A stretch of DNA of 41,402 bases from Klebsiella terrigena (GCF_006539725.1 NZ_BJNO01000032.1:1-41402), one strand, 5' to 3'; counted from the first letter of the stretch, positions 8,786-20,900 are shown. Translations and numbers: made by a program. Notes: generated from the letters alone by a model not told the origin.

Positions 8786-11173
8786 TCAATCCCTCAATGA
8801 GGCCTGGAATCGCTCTTTTAATGCCTCTACACATTTGGCGACGGTAGCGGCAATCTCCTCTTCTTCGAGTGTACGGCTGGTATCCTGAAGGATTAGGCTG
8901 ATTGCAAGGCTCTTACTGCCTTCTGCAACGCCTTTACCGCGGTACACGTCAAATAAGTTTACGCCAACTACCTGATTTACGCCAACTTTCTTACACTCGG
9001 TCAAAACATCAGCTGCGGGTACGTTTTCAGCGACGACGACCGCGATGTCGCGACGGTTAGCCGGGAAACGAGAAATCTCGCGCGCCTGAGGAACCACGCG
9101 GTCTGCAAGCTTGTTCCACTCCAGCTCAAACGCCAAAGTGCGACCGTTCAGATCCAGTTTACGTTCCAGCTCAGGATGAACAACCCCAATGAAACCAATG
9201 CGTTCACCTTTCAGATAAATCGCTGCCGACTGTCCCGGATGCAGCGCGGCGTTCGCTTCTGCGCGGAATTCGATGGCGGATAATTTACCGGTCAGGTCGA
9301 GAACGGACTCCAGATCGCCTTTTAAATCATAGAAATCGACGGACTCTTTTGCCAGGTTCCAGTGCTCATCAACGCGATTGCCGCAAATTACGCCGGCCAG
9401 CATCACGTCCTGACGGATCCCCAGCGGAGCCTCGGTATCAGGAACAAAGCGTAAACCGCTCTCAAAGATGCGCACGCGGCTCTGCTGACGATTCTGGTTA
9501 TACACCACGGTGCCCAGCAGGCCGGTCAGCAGCGACAGGCGCATCGCCGACATTTCGCTGGAGATTGGGCTTGGCAGGATCAGCGCCTCTTCACCCGGGT
9601 GAATCAGCTGCTGTACTTTCGGGTCAACGAAGCTATAGGTAATAACTTCCTGATAGCCTTTGTCGATGAGCAGGGTTTTCACGCGCTTAAGCGACAGGTT
9701 CGCCTCACGATGGGTGCCCATAATCAGGCCAGCCTGGACCGGTTCGTCAGGAATGTTGTTATAGCCGTATACGCGGGCAACTTCTTCAACCAGATCTTCT
9801 TCGATCGCAATATCAAAACGCCAGCTCGGCGCGACGGCCTGCCACTGGCCTTCGCCCGCGGTCACTTCACAACCCAGGCGGCTAAGAATATCGCTGACCT
9901 GAGCATCATCAATGTGATGGCCAATCAGGCGATCCAGCTTGCTACGGCGCAGGATAATGGTTGCCGCCTTCGGCAGGGTCGCGTCGTTGGTCACGTCGAT
10001 CACCGGGCCGGCTTCGCCGCCGCAGATATCGATCAGCAGGCGGGTTGCACGCTCCAGGGCCTTGTGCTGCAGCGCCGGGTCGACCCCACGCTCATAGCGG
10101 TGGGAGGCATCGGTGTGCAGGCCGTGACGGCGCGCGCGACCGGTGATAGACAGCGGGCTGAAGAATGCGCACTCCAGCAGCACGTTCTGCGTTTCGTCGT
10201 TCACGCCGGAGTGCTCGCCGCCAAAGATACCGCCCATCGCCAGCGCCTTCTGGTGGTCTGCGATAACCAGAGTGTCAGCGTCGAGCCTGGCTTCGGAACC
10301 ATCCAGCAGCACCAGCGTTTCGCCCTCTTTCGCCATCCGCACCACGATGCCGCCTTCGATGCGATCGCGGTCAAAGGCGTGCATCGGCTGGCCGAGCTCG
10401 AGGAGAACGTAGTTGGTGACATCCACCACCGCGTCGATAGAGCGGATGCCGCAGCGGCGCAGCTTCTCTTTCATCCACAGCGGAGTGGGCGCTTTAACGT
10501 TGATGCCTTTAACAACGCGTCCCAGGTAGCGCGGGCACGCGTCCGGCGCCTCAACGGTGATCGGCAGCGTATCGGCAATCGTCGCCGCAACCGGCGTGAT
10601 TTCCGGCGCGTTCAGCGGCTCTTTATTCAGTACCGCCACGTCGCGAGCGACGCCGATGATACCTAAACAGTCGGCACGGTTCGGCGTCACGCTGATTTCG
10701 ATGGTGTTGTCGTCAAACTTCAGATATTCACGGATATCGGTACCAATCGGCGCATCTGCCGGAAGTTCGATAATTCCGCTGTGATCGTCGGAAACGCCCA
10801 GCTCGGAAAACGAACACAACATCCCTTCGGAAGGCTCGCCGCGTAGTTTTGCCGCTTTAATTTTGAAGTCGCCCGGCAGTACGGCGCCGATAGTAGCAAC
10901 CGCAACCTTCAGACCCTGGCGGCAGTTCGGCGCGCCGCACACGATATCCAGCAGGCGTTCGCCGCCGACGTTAATTTTGGTCACCCGCAGCTTGTCAGCG
11001 TTCGGGTGCTGGCCGCACTCCACGACTTCACCGACGACGACGCCGTTGAAGCTGCCGGCAACCGGCTCAACGCCGTCAACTTCGAGGCCGGCCATCGTAA
11101 TCTGATTCGCCAGGGCTTCGCTGTCGATCGCCGGATTAACCCATTCGCGTAACCACAGTTCACTGAATTTCAT
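8786..11173 (-). CDS. pheT: Phenylalanine-tRNA ligase beta subunit
   Basis: 795 aa, the E. coli length. It is the large subunit of the alpha2-beta2 class II synthetase. The N-terminal EMAP-like tRNA-binding domain ([20 protein letters not shown], about residues 44-63) is followed by the B3/B4 editing domain that removes mischarged Tyr-tRNA-Phe, B5 domains, a catalytic-like inactive core and the C-terminal ferredoxin-like anticodon-binding domain ([14 protein letters not shown] onward). It lies 15 nt after pheS in the pheM-pheS-pheT-ihfA operon. Confidence 0.97.
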   Translation of the reverse strand: MKFSELWLREWVNPAIDSEALANQITMAGLEVDGVEPVAGSFNGVVVGEVVECGQHPNADKLRVTKINVGGERLLDIVCGAPNCRQGLKVAVATIGAVLPGDFKIKAAKLRGEPSEGMLCSFSELGVSDDHSGIIELPADAPIGTDIREYLKFDDNTIEISVTPNRADCLGIIGVARDVAVLNKEPLNAPEITPVAATIADTLPITVEAPDACPRYLGRVVKGINVKAPTPLWMKEKLRRCGIRSIDAVVDVTNYVLLELGQPMHAFDRDRIEGGIVVRMAKEGETLVLLDGSEARLDADTLVIADHQKALAMGGIFGGEHSGVNDETQNVLLECAFFSPLSITGRARRHGLHTDASHRYERGVDPALQHKALERATRLLIDICGGEAGPVIDVTNDATLPKAATIILRRSKLDRLIGHHIDDAQVSDILSRLGCEVTAGEGQWQAVAPSWRFDIAIEEDLVEEVARVYGYNNIPDEPVQAGLIMGTHREANLSLKRVKTLLIDKGYQEVITYSFVDPKVQQLIHPGEEALILPSPISSEMSAMRLSLLTGLLGTVVYNQNRQQSRVRIFESGLRFVPDTEAPLGIRQDVMLAGVICGNRVDEHWNLAKESVDFYDLKGDLESVLDLTGKLSAIEFRAEANAALHPGQSAAIYLKGERIGFIGVVHPELERKLDLNGRTLAFELEWNKLADRVVPQAREISRFPANRRDIAVVVAENVPAADVLTECKKVGVNQVVGVNLFDVYRGKGVAEGSKSLAISLILQDTSRTLEEEEIAATVAKCVEALKERFQASLRD

Positions 11174-11188
11174 TGTTCTGTCCTGCCC

Positions 11189-12259
<1,071 letters not shown>

Positions 12260-12343
12260 TTATCCAGCACGAAGATTCCGGCGGGATGACGCGCATTAAG
12301 CCACGCACCTGCAGCTTGAAATAGAACGAGCCAGTTCATATAC

Positions 12344-12370
12344 GAAAAAAGCCTCCACGGTGGGAGGCTT
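12344..12370 (-). terminator. pheST attenuator terminator
   Basis: On the minus strand a GC-rich stem (GCCTCCCACCGTGGAGGC) is followed by T6. It lies between the pheM leader and pheS. In E. coli, ribosome stalling on Phe codons of pheM when charged tRNA-Phe is scarce prevents this hairpin from forming; the same layout is visible here. Confidence 0.9.
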
Positions 12371-12417
12371 TCTGGCGCTGTTTTTCGTTTCTTTTCTCAC
12401 GCGCTAGCCTCCTGAGT

Positions 12418-12462
12418 TCAGGTGCTAAAGTAAAAAAAGAAGCGGAAAATAGCAGCATTCAT
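12418..12462 (-). CDS. pheM: PheM, pheST operon leader peptide
   Basis: A 14-codon frame ATG...TGA encodes [14 protein letters not shown], identical to the E. coli leader peptide as I recall it. Five of fourteen residues are Phe, including three consecutive codons. It is the sensor of pheST attenuation: translation through the Phe codons favours the downstream terminator at 12344-12370, and stalling favours an antiterminator. It is preceded by its own promoter at 12502-12530. Confidence 0.95.
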
Positions 12463-12501
12463 GCTTGCATTACCTTGTCTGGCACGAAACGTAAGACCTG
12501 T

Positions 12502-12530
12502 ATTGAAAAGCTTACAGCAATAAAAGTCAA
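12502..12530 (-). promoter_or_regulatory. pheM-pheST promoter
   Basis: On the minus strand TTGACT (12525-12530), a 17-nt spacer, then TTCAAT (12502-12507), placed between the rplT terminator and pheM. The -35 is near consensus and the -10 matches 4 of 6. Confidence 0.7.
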
Positions 12531-12550
12531 TGTATTGATAGAGTTGAAAC

Positions 12551-12578
12551 AAAAAGAGGGAGACAAGCTCCCTCTTTC
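12551..12578 (-). terminator. rplT terminator
   Basis: On the minus strand AGAGGGAG, loop CTTGT, CTCCCTCT, then TTTTT, just after the rplT stop. It separates the infC-rpmI-rplT transcript from pheM; read-through is known in E. coli. Confidence 0.85.
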
Positions 12579-12585
12579 AACTGGC

Positions 12586-12963
<378 letters not shown>

Positions 12964-12992
12964 CTAATTAAAAAGTTAAAAGGGTTAACGAC

Positions 12993-13251
<259 letters not shown>

Positions 13252-13286
13252 CCCAGAGGCTCCACAGGAATTGCTACTTGAAGGCC

Positions 13287-13832
<546 letters not shown>

Positions 13833-15761
13833 TTATTCCTCCAGTTGTTGAAGACTGCGGCTGCGAATCTCTTGTTGCAGCTTTTCGATCACTTCATTTA
13901 CGTCCATGCTGCCGAGGTCTTTCCCGCGACGGGTACGCACGGCTACTTTACCGGCTTCGACTTCTTTGTCGCCACAGACCAACATGTACGGGACACGACG
14001 TAAAGTGTGCTCGCGGATTTTAAAGCCAATCTTCTCATTTCTCAAGTCCGCTTTTACACGAATTCCCGCATTTTGTAGTTTACGCGTCAATTCGTTAACG
14101 TAATCGGCCTGAGAATCAGTAATATTCATGACCACGACCTGCACTGGCGCAAGCCAGGTTGGGAAGAAGCCGGCGAACTCTTCGGTCAGGATGCCAATAA
14201 AGCGCTCCAGAGAACCAAGGATAGCACGGTGAATCATTACCGGTACCTGTCGCTCGTTGCTTTCGCCTACATAAGAGGCGCTTAAACGCTGCGGCAGAGA
14301 GAAGTCCAGCTGTACCGTTCCGCACTGCCATGCACGATCGAGGCAGTCATACAAAGTAAATTCAATTTTTGGACCGTAGAACGCGCCTTCACCCAGCTGA
14401 TACTCAAATGGGATATTGTTTTCTTCCAGCGCGACTGCCAGATCCGCCTCAGCACGATCCCAGGCCTCGTCGCTTCCGATACGTTTTTCCGGACGAGTTG
14501 AGAGCTTGACGACGATTTTTTCGAAGCCAAAGGTGCTGTACATATCGTAGACCATACGAATACAGGCGTTAACTTCATCACGCACCTGCTCTTCAGTACA
14601 GAAAATATGCGCGTCATCCTGAGTAAAACCACGAACGCGCATCAGGCCATGCAGCGCGCCTGACGGCTCGTTACGATGGCAGCTACCGAACTCCGCCATA
14701 CGCAGCGGCAGATCGCGGTAGGATTTCAGGCCCTGATTAAAGATCTGCACGTGACCCGGGCAGTTCATCGGCTTGATGCAGTACTCACGGTTCTCAGAAG
14801 AGGTGGTGAACATCGCATCTTTGTAGTTGTCCCAGTGGCCGGTTTTTTCCCACAGCACACGGTCCATCATAAACGGGCCTTTGACTTCCTGATACTGGTA
14901 CTCTTTCAGCTTAGAGCGGACGAAAGTTTCCAGTTCACGGAAGATAGTCCAGCCATCGTTGTGCCAGAATACCATACCCGGCGCTTCTTCCTGCATATGA
15001 TACAGGTCAAGCTGCTTACCGATCTTACGGTGGTCACGCTTAGATGCTTCTTCCAGGCGCAGCAGATGGGCGTTGAGCGCCTTTTTATCCGCCCACGCGG
15101 TGCCATAAATACGTTGCAGCATCTTATTGTTGCTATCGCCACGCCAGTAGGCGCCAGCGGTTTTCATCAGTTTGAAATGATGACAGAAACGCATGTTCGG
15201 CACGTGCGGCCCACGGCACATGTCGACGTACTCTTCATGATGATACAAGCCGGGCTTGTCATCATGAGCAATATTCTCATCAAGGATCGACACTTTATAG
15301 GTCTCGCCGCGCTGCACGAAGGTTTCACGCGCTTCATGCCAGCTGACTTTTTTCTTGATGACGTCGTAGTTTTTCTCGGCAAGCTCGTGCATACGTTTTT
15401 CGAGCGCGTCGAGGTCTTCCTGGGTCAGCGTACGATCGATATCAACGTCATAATAGAAGCCGTTATCGATAACCGGGCCGATAGCCATTTTGGTGTTCGG
15501 CCACAGCTGCTTAATCGCATGACCTAACAGATGCGCGCAGGAGTGACGAATAATCTCCAGGCCGTCTTCATCTTTAGCGGTGATGATAGAGAGCGTTGCA
15601 TCGTTTTCGATGGGATCGCAGGCATCAACCAGCTCGCCGTTCACACGGCCAGCGATGGTGGCTTTCGCCAGGCCAGGGCCGATGTCGAGGGCAACGTCAA
15701 GCGGGCTAACCGCGTGGTCAAAATGGCGTTGGCTGCCATCAGGAAGCGTAATTACAGGCAT
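13833..15761 (-). CDS. thrS: Threonine-tRNA ligase
   Basis: 642 aa, the E. coli length. Order: TGS domain (about 1-60); N2 editing domain with HxxxH in [10 protein letters not shown] (about 73-77) that clears Ser-tRNA-Thr; class II catalytic core with the zinc Cys in NCPGH (about residue 334); C-terminal anticodon-binding domain ([10 protein letters not shown] onward). It represses its own translation through the leader arms at 15783-15803. First gene of the thrS-infC-rpmI-rplT series. Confidence 0.98.
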   Translation of the reverse strand: MPVITLPDGSQRHFDHAVSPLDVALDIGPGLAKATIAGRVNGELVDACDPIENDATLSIITAKDEDGLEIIRHSCAHLLGHAIKQLWPNTKMAIGPVIDNGFYYDVDIDRTLTQEDLDALEKRMHELAEKNYDVIKKKVSWHEARETFVQRGETYKVSILDENIAHDDKPGLYHHEEYVDMCRGPHVPNMRFCHHFKLMKTAGAYWRGDSNNKMLQRIYGTAWADKKALNAHLLRLEEASKRDHRKIGKQLDLYHMQEEAPGMVFWHNDGWTIFRELETFVRSKLKEYQYQEVKGPFMMDRVLWEKTGHWDNYKDAMFTTSSENREYCIKPMNCPGHVQIFNQGLKSYRDLPLRMAEFGSCHRNEPSGALHGLMRVRGFTQDDAHIFCTEEQVRDEVNACIRMVYDMYSTFGFEKIVVKLSTRPEKRIGSDEAWDRAEADLAVALEENNIPFEYQLGEGAFYGPKIEFTLYDCLDRAWQCGTVQLDFSLPQRLSASYVGESNERQVPVMIHRAILGSLERFIGILTEEFAGFFPTWLAPVQVVVMNITDSQADYVNELTRKLQNAGIRVKADLRNEKIGFKIREHTLRRVPYMLVCGDKEVEAGKVAVRTRRGKDLGSMDVNEVIEKLQQEIRSRSLQQLEE

Positions 15762-16208
15762 TTCATGTCCTTATTTGCAGTGGTGCCCCACACGAAAGAG
15801 CACATACAAAACAATATAATCATAATTATCAACAAGTTCAGACCGAGCTCCCGCTTCACTCTGCGAAAATATGAGCACGAGGGTAACCCCACCGTTCTCA
15901 CCTGCAGCCGCCTGCTGATAACACCGGGCTTTAGTTTACACATCATTAGTGCGTGATAAAAGTCACAACCCACTAAATGGCTGCTATTAATGATAAAACA
16001 AGGAGGAAGGGGCGAAAGATCGCCAGGAACGACGGATTGAGATAAAAAGGACAAAAATAGGCACCCGCGCCGTATTGCTTACGAGCGGTAGTGGGTAGCG
16101 GGCAAAATCAAAACGCGGAGCCAAACATATGCCTGTCAAACCGGTACATCTTTACCCGGCTTTATATTTCTCAAAATATAAGAGACAGCCCGACGGACGA
16201 ATGAAATA
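15762..16208 (-). promoter_or_regulatory. thrS leader/promoter region and otherwise empty gap
   Basis: 447 nt without a gene between thrS and the small exported protein. The proximal 200 nt are the thrS leader, with the Shine-Dalgarno AAGGACATGAA before the ATG and the anticodon-like arm noted separately. The distal part (about 15960-16208) shows no convincing ORF, hairpin or promoter that I can defend. Confidence 0.6.
15783..15803 (-). promoter_or_regulatory. thrS operator: tRNA-Thr anticodon-like arm
   Basis: On the minus strand GTGCTC, a 9-nt loop TTTCGTGTG, then GGGCAC form a six-pair stem. The loop carries CGT at -33 to -31 from the ATG, a Thr anticodon. E. coli ThrS binds an equivalent arm (domain 2) to repress its own translation. 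Confidence 0.75.
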
Positions 16209-16442
16209 TCAGGACCATTCGCCGGCAACGAGTTTATGAACATTAAAAGCATCGCCCATTGTCTGACCCGTGGACTGCGATCCCGGGGCAATATTAGAGC
16301 CGGCTTCAACGTCGGTCGCTTTAGCAATGCCGACCTGGGTATGGTCCTTGCTGCCCGGCTGTGGGACTGGATTAGCGGCTAAGGCGCCGAACGAGAGCGC
16401 GCACAGCATCACGGCCGCAGTTGCGATTTTGCTATTTTTCAT
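16209..16442 (-). CDS. Small exported protein of unknown function
   Basis: 77 aa. Residues 1-22 form a clear Sec signal peptide (MKNSKIATAAVML, then CALSFGALAA) with cleavage likely after ALAA. The mature part, about 54 residues, is polar, rich in Gly, Ser, Val and Asn, has no Cys, and ends in KLVAGEWS. I do not recognise a family; the signal resembles that of BhsA/McbA (DUF1471) proteins, but the mature domain does not match. It stands alone between thrS and ydiY on the minus strand. A periplasmic location is inferred. Confidence 0.6.
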   Translation of the reverse strand: MKNSKIATAAVMLCALSFGALAANPVPQPGSKDHTQVGIAKATDVEAGSNIAPGSQSTGQTMGDAFNVHKLVAGEWS

Positions 16443-16674
16443 AGTGATGATTCTCTTATTTACGTAAGGATTTCGAGCAAAGATATCCTCTCTGCCTGTG
16501 ACGGATAGTATAGATCCAGATCACATTTTTGTCCGACTAAATATTTAGCTATTCGTGTCAAAAAAGTTAAATCTTTATCAAGATAATCAATTATGAGGAA
16601 ATTATGGAGGTTATTTTCTTTTTATAAAAAACAAAACAAAAGACCAAAAATAATAATGTCACTTATTGCTAAAT

Positions 16675-16706
16675 TTAAAACAATCAGGCCGGAATAACCG
16701 GCCTGA
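16675..16706 (-). terminator. ydiY terminator
   Basis: TCAGGCCGG, loop AATAA, CCGGCCTGA (16684-16706), followed on the minus strand by TTGTTTTAAATTT. It starts 6 nt after the ydiY stop. Confidence 0.75.
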
Positions 16707-16711
16707 AAATA

Positions 16712-17470
16712 TTACATCTTATAGCCGAGCGACAGCGTCGTACGACGGTCGGTGTGCTCCGGCGCCGATGACGGCGGCTGGGAGTTCCAGGTCACGTTAT
16801 AGGCAACACGCAGCGCAAAGTGGGCGTTGATAGCGACGTTGAACGCGCTTTCTGAGTTGAGCGTGGTATCTTCGGAACCGAATACGGAAACGCCCTGGGT
16901 GAATTTGGCGTTATCGGTCATCTGCCATGCCCAGGTGCCTGAAGCGTAGCCCAGCGGCTGAGTCTCATTGTCGCCATCGGTATATTCGTCGTAGCGCACG
17001 CCAGGACCAAATTCAAAACGCAGGCTATGCACCGGCCCGTTCAGAATCTGACGACCGTAACCGGCGGTCAGCACATCGCGCTGCTGGTAACCGTTATAGC
17101 GGTCGGTCAGCCAGCTGGCCTGGCCGAACAGGTAGTTGCTGTCGGTCATGTTATAACGGCTACGGCCGCCGACCGCGTACTTCTCGGAAGAGCGCTGGTC
17201 GTTAGACGAGGTGTTGCTGGCGTTGCCCCACAGCGACCATGCTGTCGTATTGCCATACCAGGTGAGCGTTGAATCCGCGGTCATTGAGGAACTTTTCGTA
17301 TTTCCGGACTGCGCCAGATAGCCGGCGTTAACAGCACCTTCGAAAGGTTTTTTGGCAGTGGAAGGGTCATCCATAACAGTAAAAACGGAATCGTCGGCCA
17401 TTGCGCACGCAGACGCAAATAGCCCCCCCGCCAGCATAGCCGCTGCGGGTACTGTCTTCAAAAGCTTCAT
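16712..17470 (-). CDS. ydiY: YdiY family outer-membrane beta-barrel protein
   Basis: 252 aa, the length of E. coli YdiY (DUF481, reported as acid-inducible). The signal peptide ends near ACAMA (about residue 25). The body is made of alternating amphipathic strands with many Tyr/Trp/Asn (GYLAQSGNTKSSS, YLFGQASWLTDRYNGYQQRD, LRFEFGPGVRYDEY) and ends in the aromatic-rich strand TTLSLGYKM, typical of outer-membrane barrels although the last residue is Met rather than Phe. Function unknown. It is divergent from pfkB, the same neighbour as in E. coli. Confidence 0.88.
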   Translation of the reverse strand: MKLLKTVPAAAMLAGGLFASACAMADDSVFTVMDDPSTAKKPFEGAVNAGYLAQSGNTKSSSMTADSTLTWYGNTTAWSLWGNASNTSSNDQRSSEKYAVGGRSRYNMTDSNYLFGQASWLTDRYNGYQQRDVLTAGYGRQILNGPVHSLRFEFGPGVRYDEYTDGDNETQPLGYASGTWAWQMTDNAKFTQGVSVFGSEDTTLNSESAFNVAINAHFALRVAYNVTWNSQPPSSAPEHTDRRTTLSLGYKM

Positions 17471-17759
17471 TTAATTTAGAGTCCGTACAACAAAAAGAGA
17501 GACCCAGATGGTCCCGGAAACTTTCGCGAGGATCGCTGCTGCTGGTCCAATGAAAGGCGGTAAATTATAAAAAAGCACGATTAACATAGCAATCAATTAC
17601 TCTTTCATTTTTTGAATAAGACGGCCCTCAGAACTATCTTTATTTTATAATGAAAATAGCCTCTTCCCGACAAATCCCCGCCGCATATGCTTTCCCTTAG
17701 CAATAAGAAGTGCCATGCTTAAAAAAAGAACAGCCGACTCGTATCATGGAGGAAATTTG

Positions 17760-18692
17760 ATGACCAAAATTTATACGCTTACTCTGGCTCCTTCGCTCGA
17801 CAGCGCCACCCAGACCCCGCAGATCTATCCGGAAGGTAAACTACGCTGCAGCGCACCGGTTTTCGAACCCGGGGGCGACGGCATTAACGTCGCCCGCGCA
17901 ATTACCTTTCTCGGCGGCCACGCCACGGCAATTTTCCCCGCCGGCGGCGCAACCGGGGAACATCTCACCGCCCTGCTTGCCGATGAGCAGGTCCCCGTAG
18001 AAACCGTCGAGACCGGCGACTGGACGCGGCAAAATCTGCACGTCCACGTTGATTCCAGCGGCGAACAGTATCGCTTCGTGATGCCCGGCGCGGCGCTAAC
18101 CCAGCAGGAGTTCCGCCTTCTCGAGGAGAAGGTGCTGGCGATTGAGCCCGGCTCGCTGCTGGTGATCAGCGGCAGCCTGCCGCCGGGGATCGATATTGAA
18201 AACCTGACCCAGCTGGTAAAAAAAGCACAGCAGCACCAGCTGCGCTGCATTATCGACAGCTCCGGAGAAGCGCTCGCGGCCGCGCTTGAGGTGGGCAACA
18301 TTGAGCTCGTCAAACCTAACCAAAAAGAGCTGAGCGCGCTCGTCCAGCGCGATCTGAGCCAGCCGAACGACGTTCGACAGGCGGCACAGGAGCTGATCCG
18401 CTCGGGCAAAGCCCGAAGAGTCGTCGTCTCCCTCGGCCCGCAGGGGGCGCTGGGTGTCGATAGCAGCGGCAGCGTGCAGGTTGTCCCTCCGCCGATGAAA
18501 AGCCAAAGCACCGTCGGCGCAGGCGACAGCATGGTGGGCGCAATGACTCTGCGCCTCGCCGAAGATGCCGGGCTTGAGGACATGGTGCGCTTTGGCGTCG
18601 CGGCGGGCAGCGCCGCTACCGTCAATCAGGGCACCCGCCTCTGCTCGCAGGAGAACACGCATAAAATTTACGCCTATTTGTGCGATCGCTAA
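17760..18692 (+). CDS. pfkB: 6-phosphofructokinase II
   Basis: 310 aa from the ATG at 17760, preceded by GGAGG at a good distance; E. coli PfkB has 309. Ribokinase/PfkB-family enzyme phosphorylating fructose 6-phosphate to fructose 1,6-bisphosphate, the minor isozyme. The N-terminal signature region is PGGDGINVARAITFLGG and the C-terminal anion hole and catalytic Asp lie in TVGAGDSMVGA. Lone gene, divergent from ydiY and followed by ydiZ. Confidence 0.96.
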   Translation: MTKIYTLTLAPSLDSATQTPQIYPEGKLRCSAPVFEPGGDGINVARAITFLGGHATAIFPAGGATGEHLTALLADEQVPVETVETGDWTRQNLHVHVDSSGEQYRFVMPGAALTQQEFRLLEEKVLAIEPGSLLVISGSLPPGIDIENLTQLVKKAQQHQLRCIIDSSGEALAAALEVGNIELVKPNQKELSALVQRDLSQPNDVRQAAQELIRSGKARRVVVSLGPQGALGVDSSGSVQVVPPPMKSQSTVGAGDSMVGAMTLRLAEDAGLEDMVRFGVAAGSAATVNQGTRLCSQENTHKIYAYLCDR

Positions 18693-18698
18693 TCCTTT

Positions 18699-18718
18699 CC
18701 CTCTGCTCAGGCAGAGGG
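18699..18718 (+). terminator. Hairpin after pfkB
   Basis: Perfect 8-bp stem CCCTCTGC / GCAGAGGG with loop TCAG, 7 nt after the pfkB stop. There is no T-run, so it is a weak terminator or 3' stabiliser. Confidence 0.5.
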
Positions 18719-18779
18719 AGTCGCCAAATGACCAGCATGGTCTATGCTGAAAATTCCATGGATAACAACGGGGTGAAAA

Positions 18780-19064
18780 ATGAGCGCCGAAATTCAAACC
18801 CATGTCGTGACGATCCGTTTTCACGAAGAGACGCTTACCGAGATTAACGAGCTAAGCAATCACCTTACCCGCGCGGGCTTCACCCTTGTACTGAATGACG
18901 ACGAGGGAAAACCTCACGAGCTGGGAACCAATACCTTTGGCCTGGTTTCTCCGCAAAGCGCGCAAGAGGTGCAGGACCTGAGCGCGGGATTAGCGGAAAC
19001 GGCGCTGGGGCGGCCTGCTGAAGTCACGGTAACCACATTTTCTCAGTGGCTGAAAGCTCAATAA
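18780..19064 (+). CDS. ydiZ: YdiZ, conserved protein of unknown function
   Basis: 94 aa; E. coli YdiZ is about the same size and sits in the same pfkB-ydiZ-yniA order. The small acidic protein has no signal or membrane segment. It alternates strand-like and helix-like stretches (VVTIRFHEETLTEINELSNH, RAGFTLVLNDDEGK, QEVQDLSAGLAETALG), giving a ferredoxin-like alpha/beta impression. Function unknown. ATG preceded by GGGGTG. Confidence 0.8.
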   Translation: MSAEIQTHVVTIRFHEETLTEINELSNHLTRAGFTLVLNDDEGKPHELGTNTFGLVSPQSAQEVQDLSAGLAETALGRPAEVTVTTFSQWLKAQ

Positions 19065-19169
19065 GTGCGATTGGCCCGGTGGAAAGCGTCAGTTGTGCGT
19101 CAGTTCGAATTTTACGCCGAGGTTATGCGCTAACCTTATGAAATGGTGGAAAACATGGGGAGAGACGGC

Positions 19170-20042
19170 ATGTGGCAGGCTATCAGCAATTTGTTAAGCG
19201 AGTGGCATACTGAAGCAGCTGAAATCGAACTGCGAAACGAACTGCCCGGCGGAGAAATCCACGCAGCATGGCACCTGCGCTTCGGTGGGAAGGACTACTT
19301 CGTGAAATGTGACGAACGTGAGCTACTGCCTATCTTTACCGCCGAGGCGGATCAGCTCGAGCTGCTGTCGCGGAGTAAAACCGTTCACGTACCGCAGGTA
19401 TTTGCCGTCGGCAGCGACCGCGACTACAGCTTTATGGTGATGGAGTATTTGCCCCCTCGCCCGCTCGACGCGCATAACGCTTTTCTGCTCGGTCAGCAAA
19501 TCGCACATCTGCATCAGTGGAGCGATCAGCCGCAGTTTGGGCTCGATTTTGATAATGACCTTTCCACGACTCCCCAGCCCAACGCCTGGCAACGCCGCTG
19601 GTCGACATTCTTTGCCGAGCAGCGCATCGGCTGGCAGCTTGAGCTGGCGGCAGAGAAAGGGCTGCATTTCGGCGATATCGATACCATTGTTGAGTACGTG
19701 CAGCAGCGCCTCAGCGGCCATCAGCCTCAGGCCTCTTTACTGCACGGCGATCTCTGGTCCGGCAACTGCGCGCTGGGGCCGAACGGACCCTATATCTTCG
19801 ATCCGGCCTGCTACTGGGGTGACCGGGAGTGCGACCTCGCCATGTTGCCGCTGCATCCTGAGCAGCCGCCGCAAATATACGACGGCTATCAGTCGGTCTC
19901 GCCTTTGCCGTCCGGGTTCCTCGATCGCCAGCCCATTTACCAACTCTATACGCTCTTCAACCGGGCGATCTTGTTCGGCGGTCAGCACCTGGTGACGGCG
20001 CAAAAGGCGCTCGACGATGTGTTCGCAGAGGAGGCCCCGTAA
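19170..20042 (+). CDS. yniA: YniA, fructosamine kinase family protein
   Basis: 290 aa from the ATG at 19170, chosen because GGGGAGAG lies just upstream and MWQAISNLLSEW matches E. coli YniA; the open frame starts 27 nt earlier. The family is fructosamine-3-kinase, an aminoglycoside-kinase-like fold. The Lys-containing strand is DYFVKCDERELL, the hinge VMEYLPPRP, the catalytic loop LLHGDLWSGNC and the metal site IFDPACYWGDRECDLAML. It probably phosphorylates a ketosamine or ribulosamine for protein deglycation; the substrate is inferred. Its stop codon lies in the loop of a hairpin (20033-20048). Confidence 0.93.
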   Translation: MWQAISNLLSEWHTEAAEIELRNELPGGEIHAAWHLRFGGKDYFVKCDERELLPIFTAEADQLELLSRSKTVHVPQVFAVGSDRDYSFMVMEYLPPRPLDAHNAFLLGQQIAHLHQWSDQPQFGLDFDNDLSTTPQPNAWQRRWSTFFAEQRIGWQLELAAEKGLHFGDIDTIVEYVQQRLSGHQPQASLLHGDLWSGNCALGPNGPYIFDPACYWGDRECDLAMLPLHPEQPPQIYDGYQSVSPLPSGFLDRQPIYQLYTLFNRAILFGGQHLVTAQKALDDVFAEEAP

Positions 20043-20053
20043 GGGGCCTTATT
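20033..20053 (+). terminator. yniA terminator with the stop codon in its loop
   Basis: GGCCCC, loop GTAA, GGGGCC, then TTATT. The yniA TAA (20040-20042) is within the loop region. It separates yniA from the convergent tonB. Confidence 0.7.
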
Positions 20054-20061
20054 GACGGCGG

Positions 20062-20790
20062 TTAGTTGATCTCAACGCCTTTAAGACGGAACTTAATGGT
20101 CATCGTCACGCCGGTGCCCGGTTTGCCAGGCTCGTAGCGCCACTTACGCAGGGCGCTTTTCACTTCACGCTCAAACATATTCGCCGGCTGCGCGGAAAGG
20201 ATCTCGACGTTGTCCAGGCGGCCGTCCGGCGTGACGTCAAACTTCACGCGCACCACACCTTCAATACGCAGCGCCTGGGCGCGAGTCGGATAAGTTGGCT
20301 GATTACGGCTGAGCGCCCGCGGGCCGCTCGGTGCGGTAACCGTTGGCTTCGCGGCGGCCGTAGATGTGGATGGCGGCGTACGCGCTGGCGCAGTGTTGGT
20401 ATTTTCAAACGGCGATGCCGGACGCGTTTCCGCAGGCTTAACCTCACGCTTCGGCTGCTCGATCTTTTTCTCCGGCTTCGGTTTTGGCTTCGGCTTGGGT
20501 TTCGGCTCAGGCTTATGAATGACTACCGGCGCTTCCTTCGGCGGCTCTGGCACGACTTCAGGTTCGGGTTCTGGCTCCGGCTCAACAACCGGTTCAACGA
20601 CCGGCTGTGCCGCCTGAGGAGGCTCGAGATCCGCAGGTGCCACCATGGTTATCTCGATCGGTTGGGAGGGAGATGGCTGTTCAATAACCTGATGTACCGA
20701 GGTATAAAGCAACCCCGCCACAACGGCACCGTGGATAGTCACGGACAGCAGCGTCGGCCACGGGAAGCGGCGAGGTAAATCAATGGTCAT
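20062..20790 (-). CDS. tonB: TonB, energy transducer
   Basis: 242 aa from the ATG at 20790 (MTIDLPRRFPWPT), matching E. coli TonB (239). The N-terminal membrane anchor has the conserved His20 in LLSVTIHGAVVAGLLY. The periplasmic spacer has Glu-Pro repeats (EPEPEPEPE) then Lys-Pro repeats (KPKPKPKPKP). The C-terminal domain contacts the TonB box of outer-membrane receptors (ASGPRALSRNQPTYP-like region through RKWRYEPGKPG). With ExbBD it powers siderophore and B12 receptor transport, so it complements btuCD here. The C-terminus GVEIN replaces the E. coli GTTEIQ. Confidence 0.96.
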   Translation of the reverse strand: MTIDLPRRFPWPTLLSVTIHGAVVAGLLYTSVHQVIEQPSPSQPIEITMVAPADLEPPQAAQPVVEPVVEPEPEPEPEVVPEPPKEAPVVIHKPEPKPKPKPKPKPEKKIEQPKREVKPAETRPASPFENTNTAPARTPPSTSTAAAKPTVTAPSGPRALSRNQPTYPTRAQALRIEGVVRVKFDVTPDGRLDNVEILSAQPANMFEREVKSALRKWRYEPGKPGTGVTMTIKFRLKGVEIN

Positions 20791-20829
20791 TGCGCTCATA
20801 GTCGTTTCAGTTGAAAAATGATGCCCCGA

Positions 20830-20858
20830 TTTTAAATGCAAATAGCAATCATATTCAA
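20830..20858 (-). promoter_or_regulatory. tonB promoter with overlapping Fur-like box
   Basis: On the minus strand TTGAAT (20853-20858), a 17-nt spacer and TTAAAA (20830-20835). The 19-mer at 20838-20856 matches the Fur consensus at about 11 of 19 positions and fills the spacer, as expected for iron repression of tonB. Confidence 0.65.
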
Positions 20859-20900
20859 TAAGCCTTATTGGCTTGCATCAAAATTTGCCGTCTTTCCGCT

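Noticed and set aside
9599-10666. 355-codon plus-strand frame antisense to pheT
   Set aside because: Shadow of pheT with no Shine-Dalgarno and no recognisable domain.
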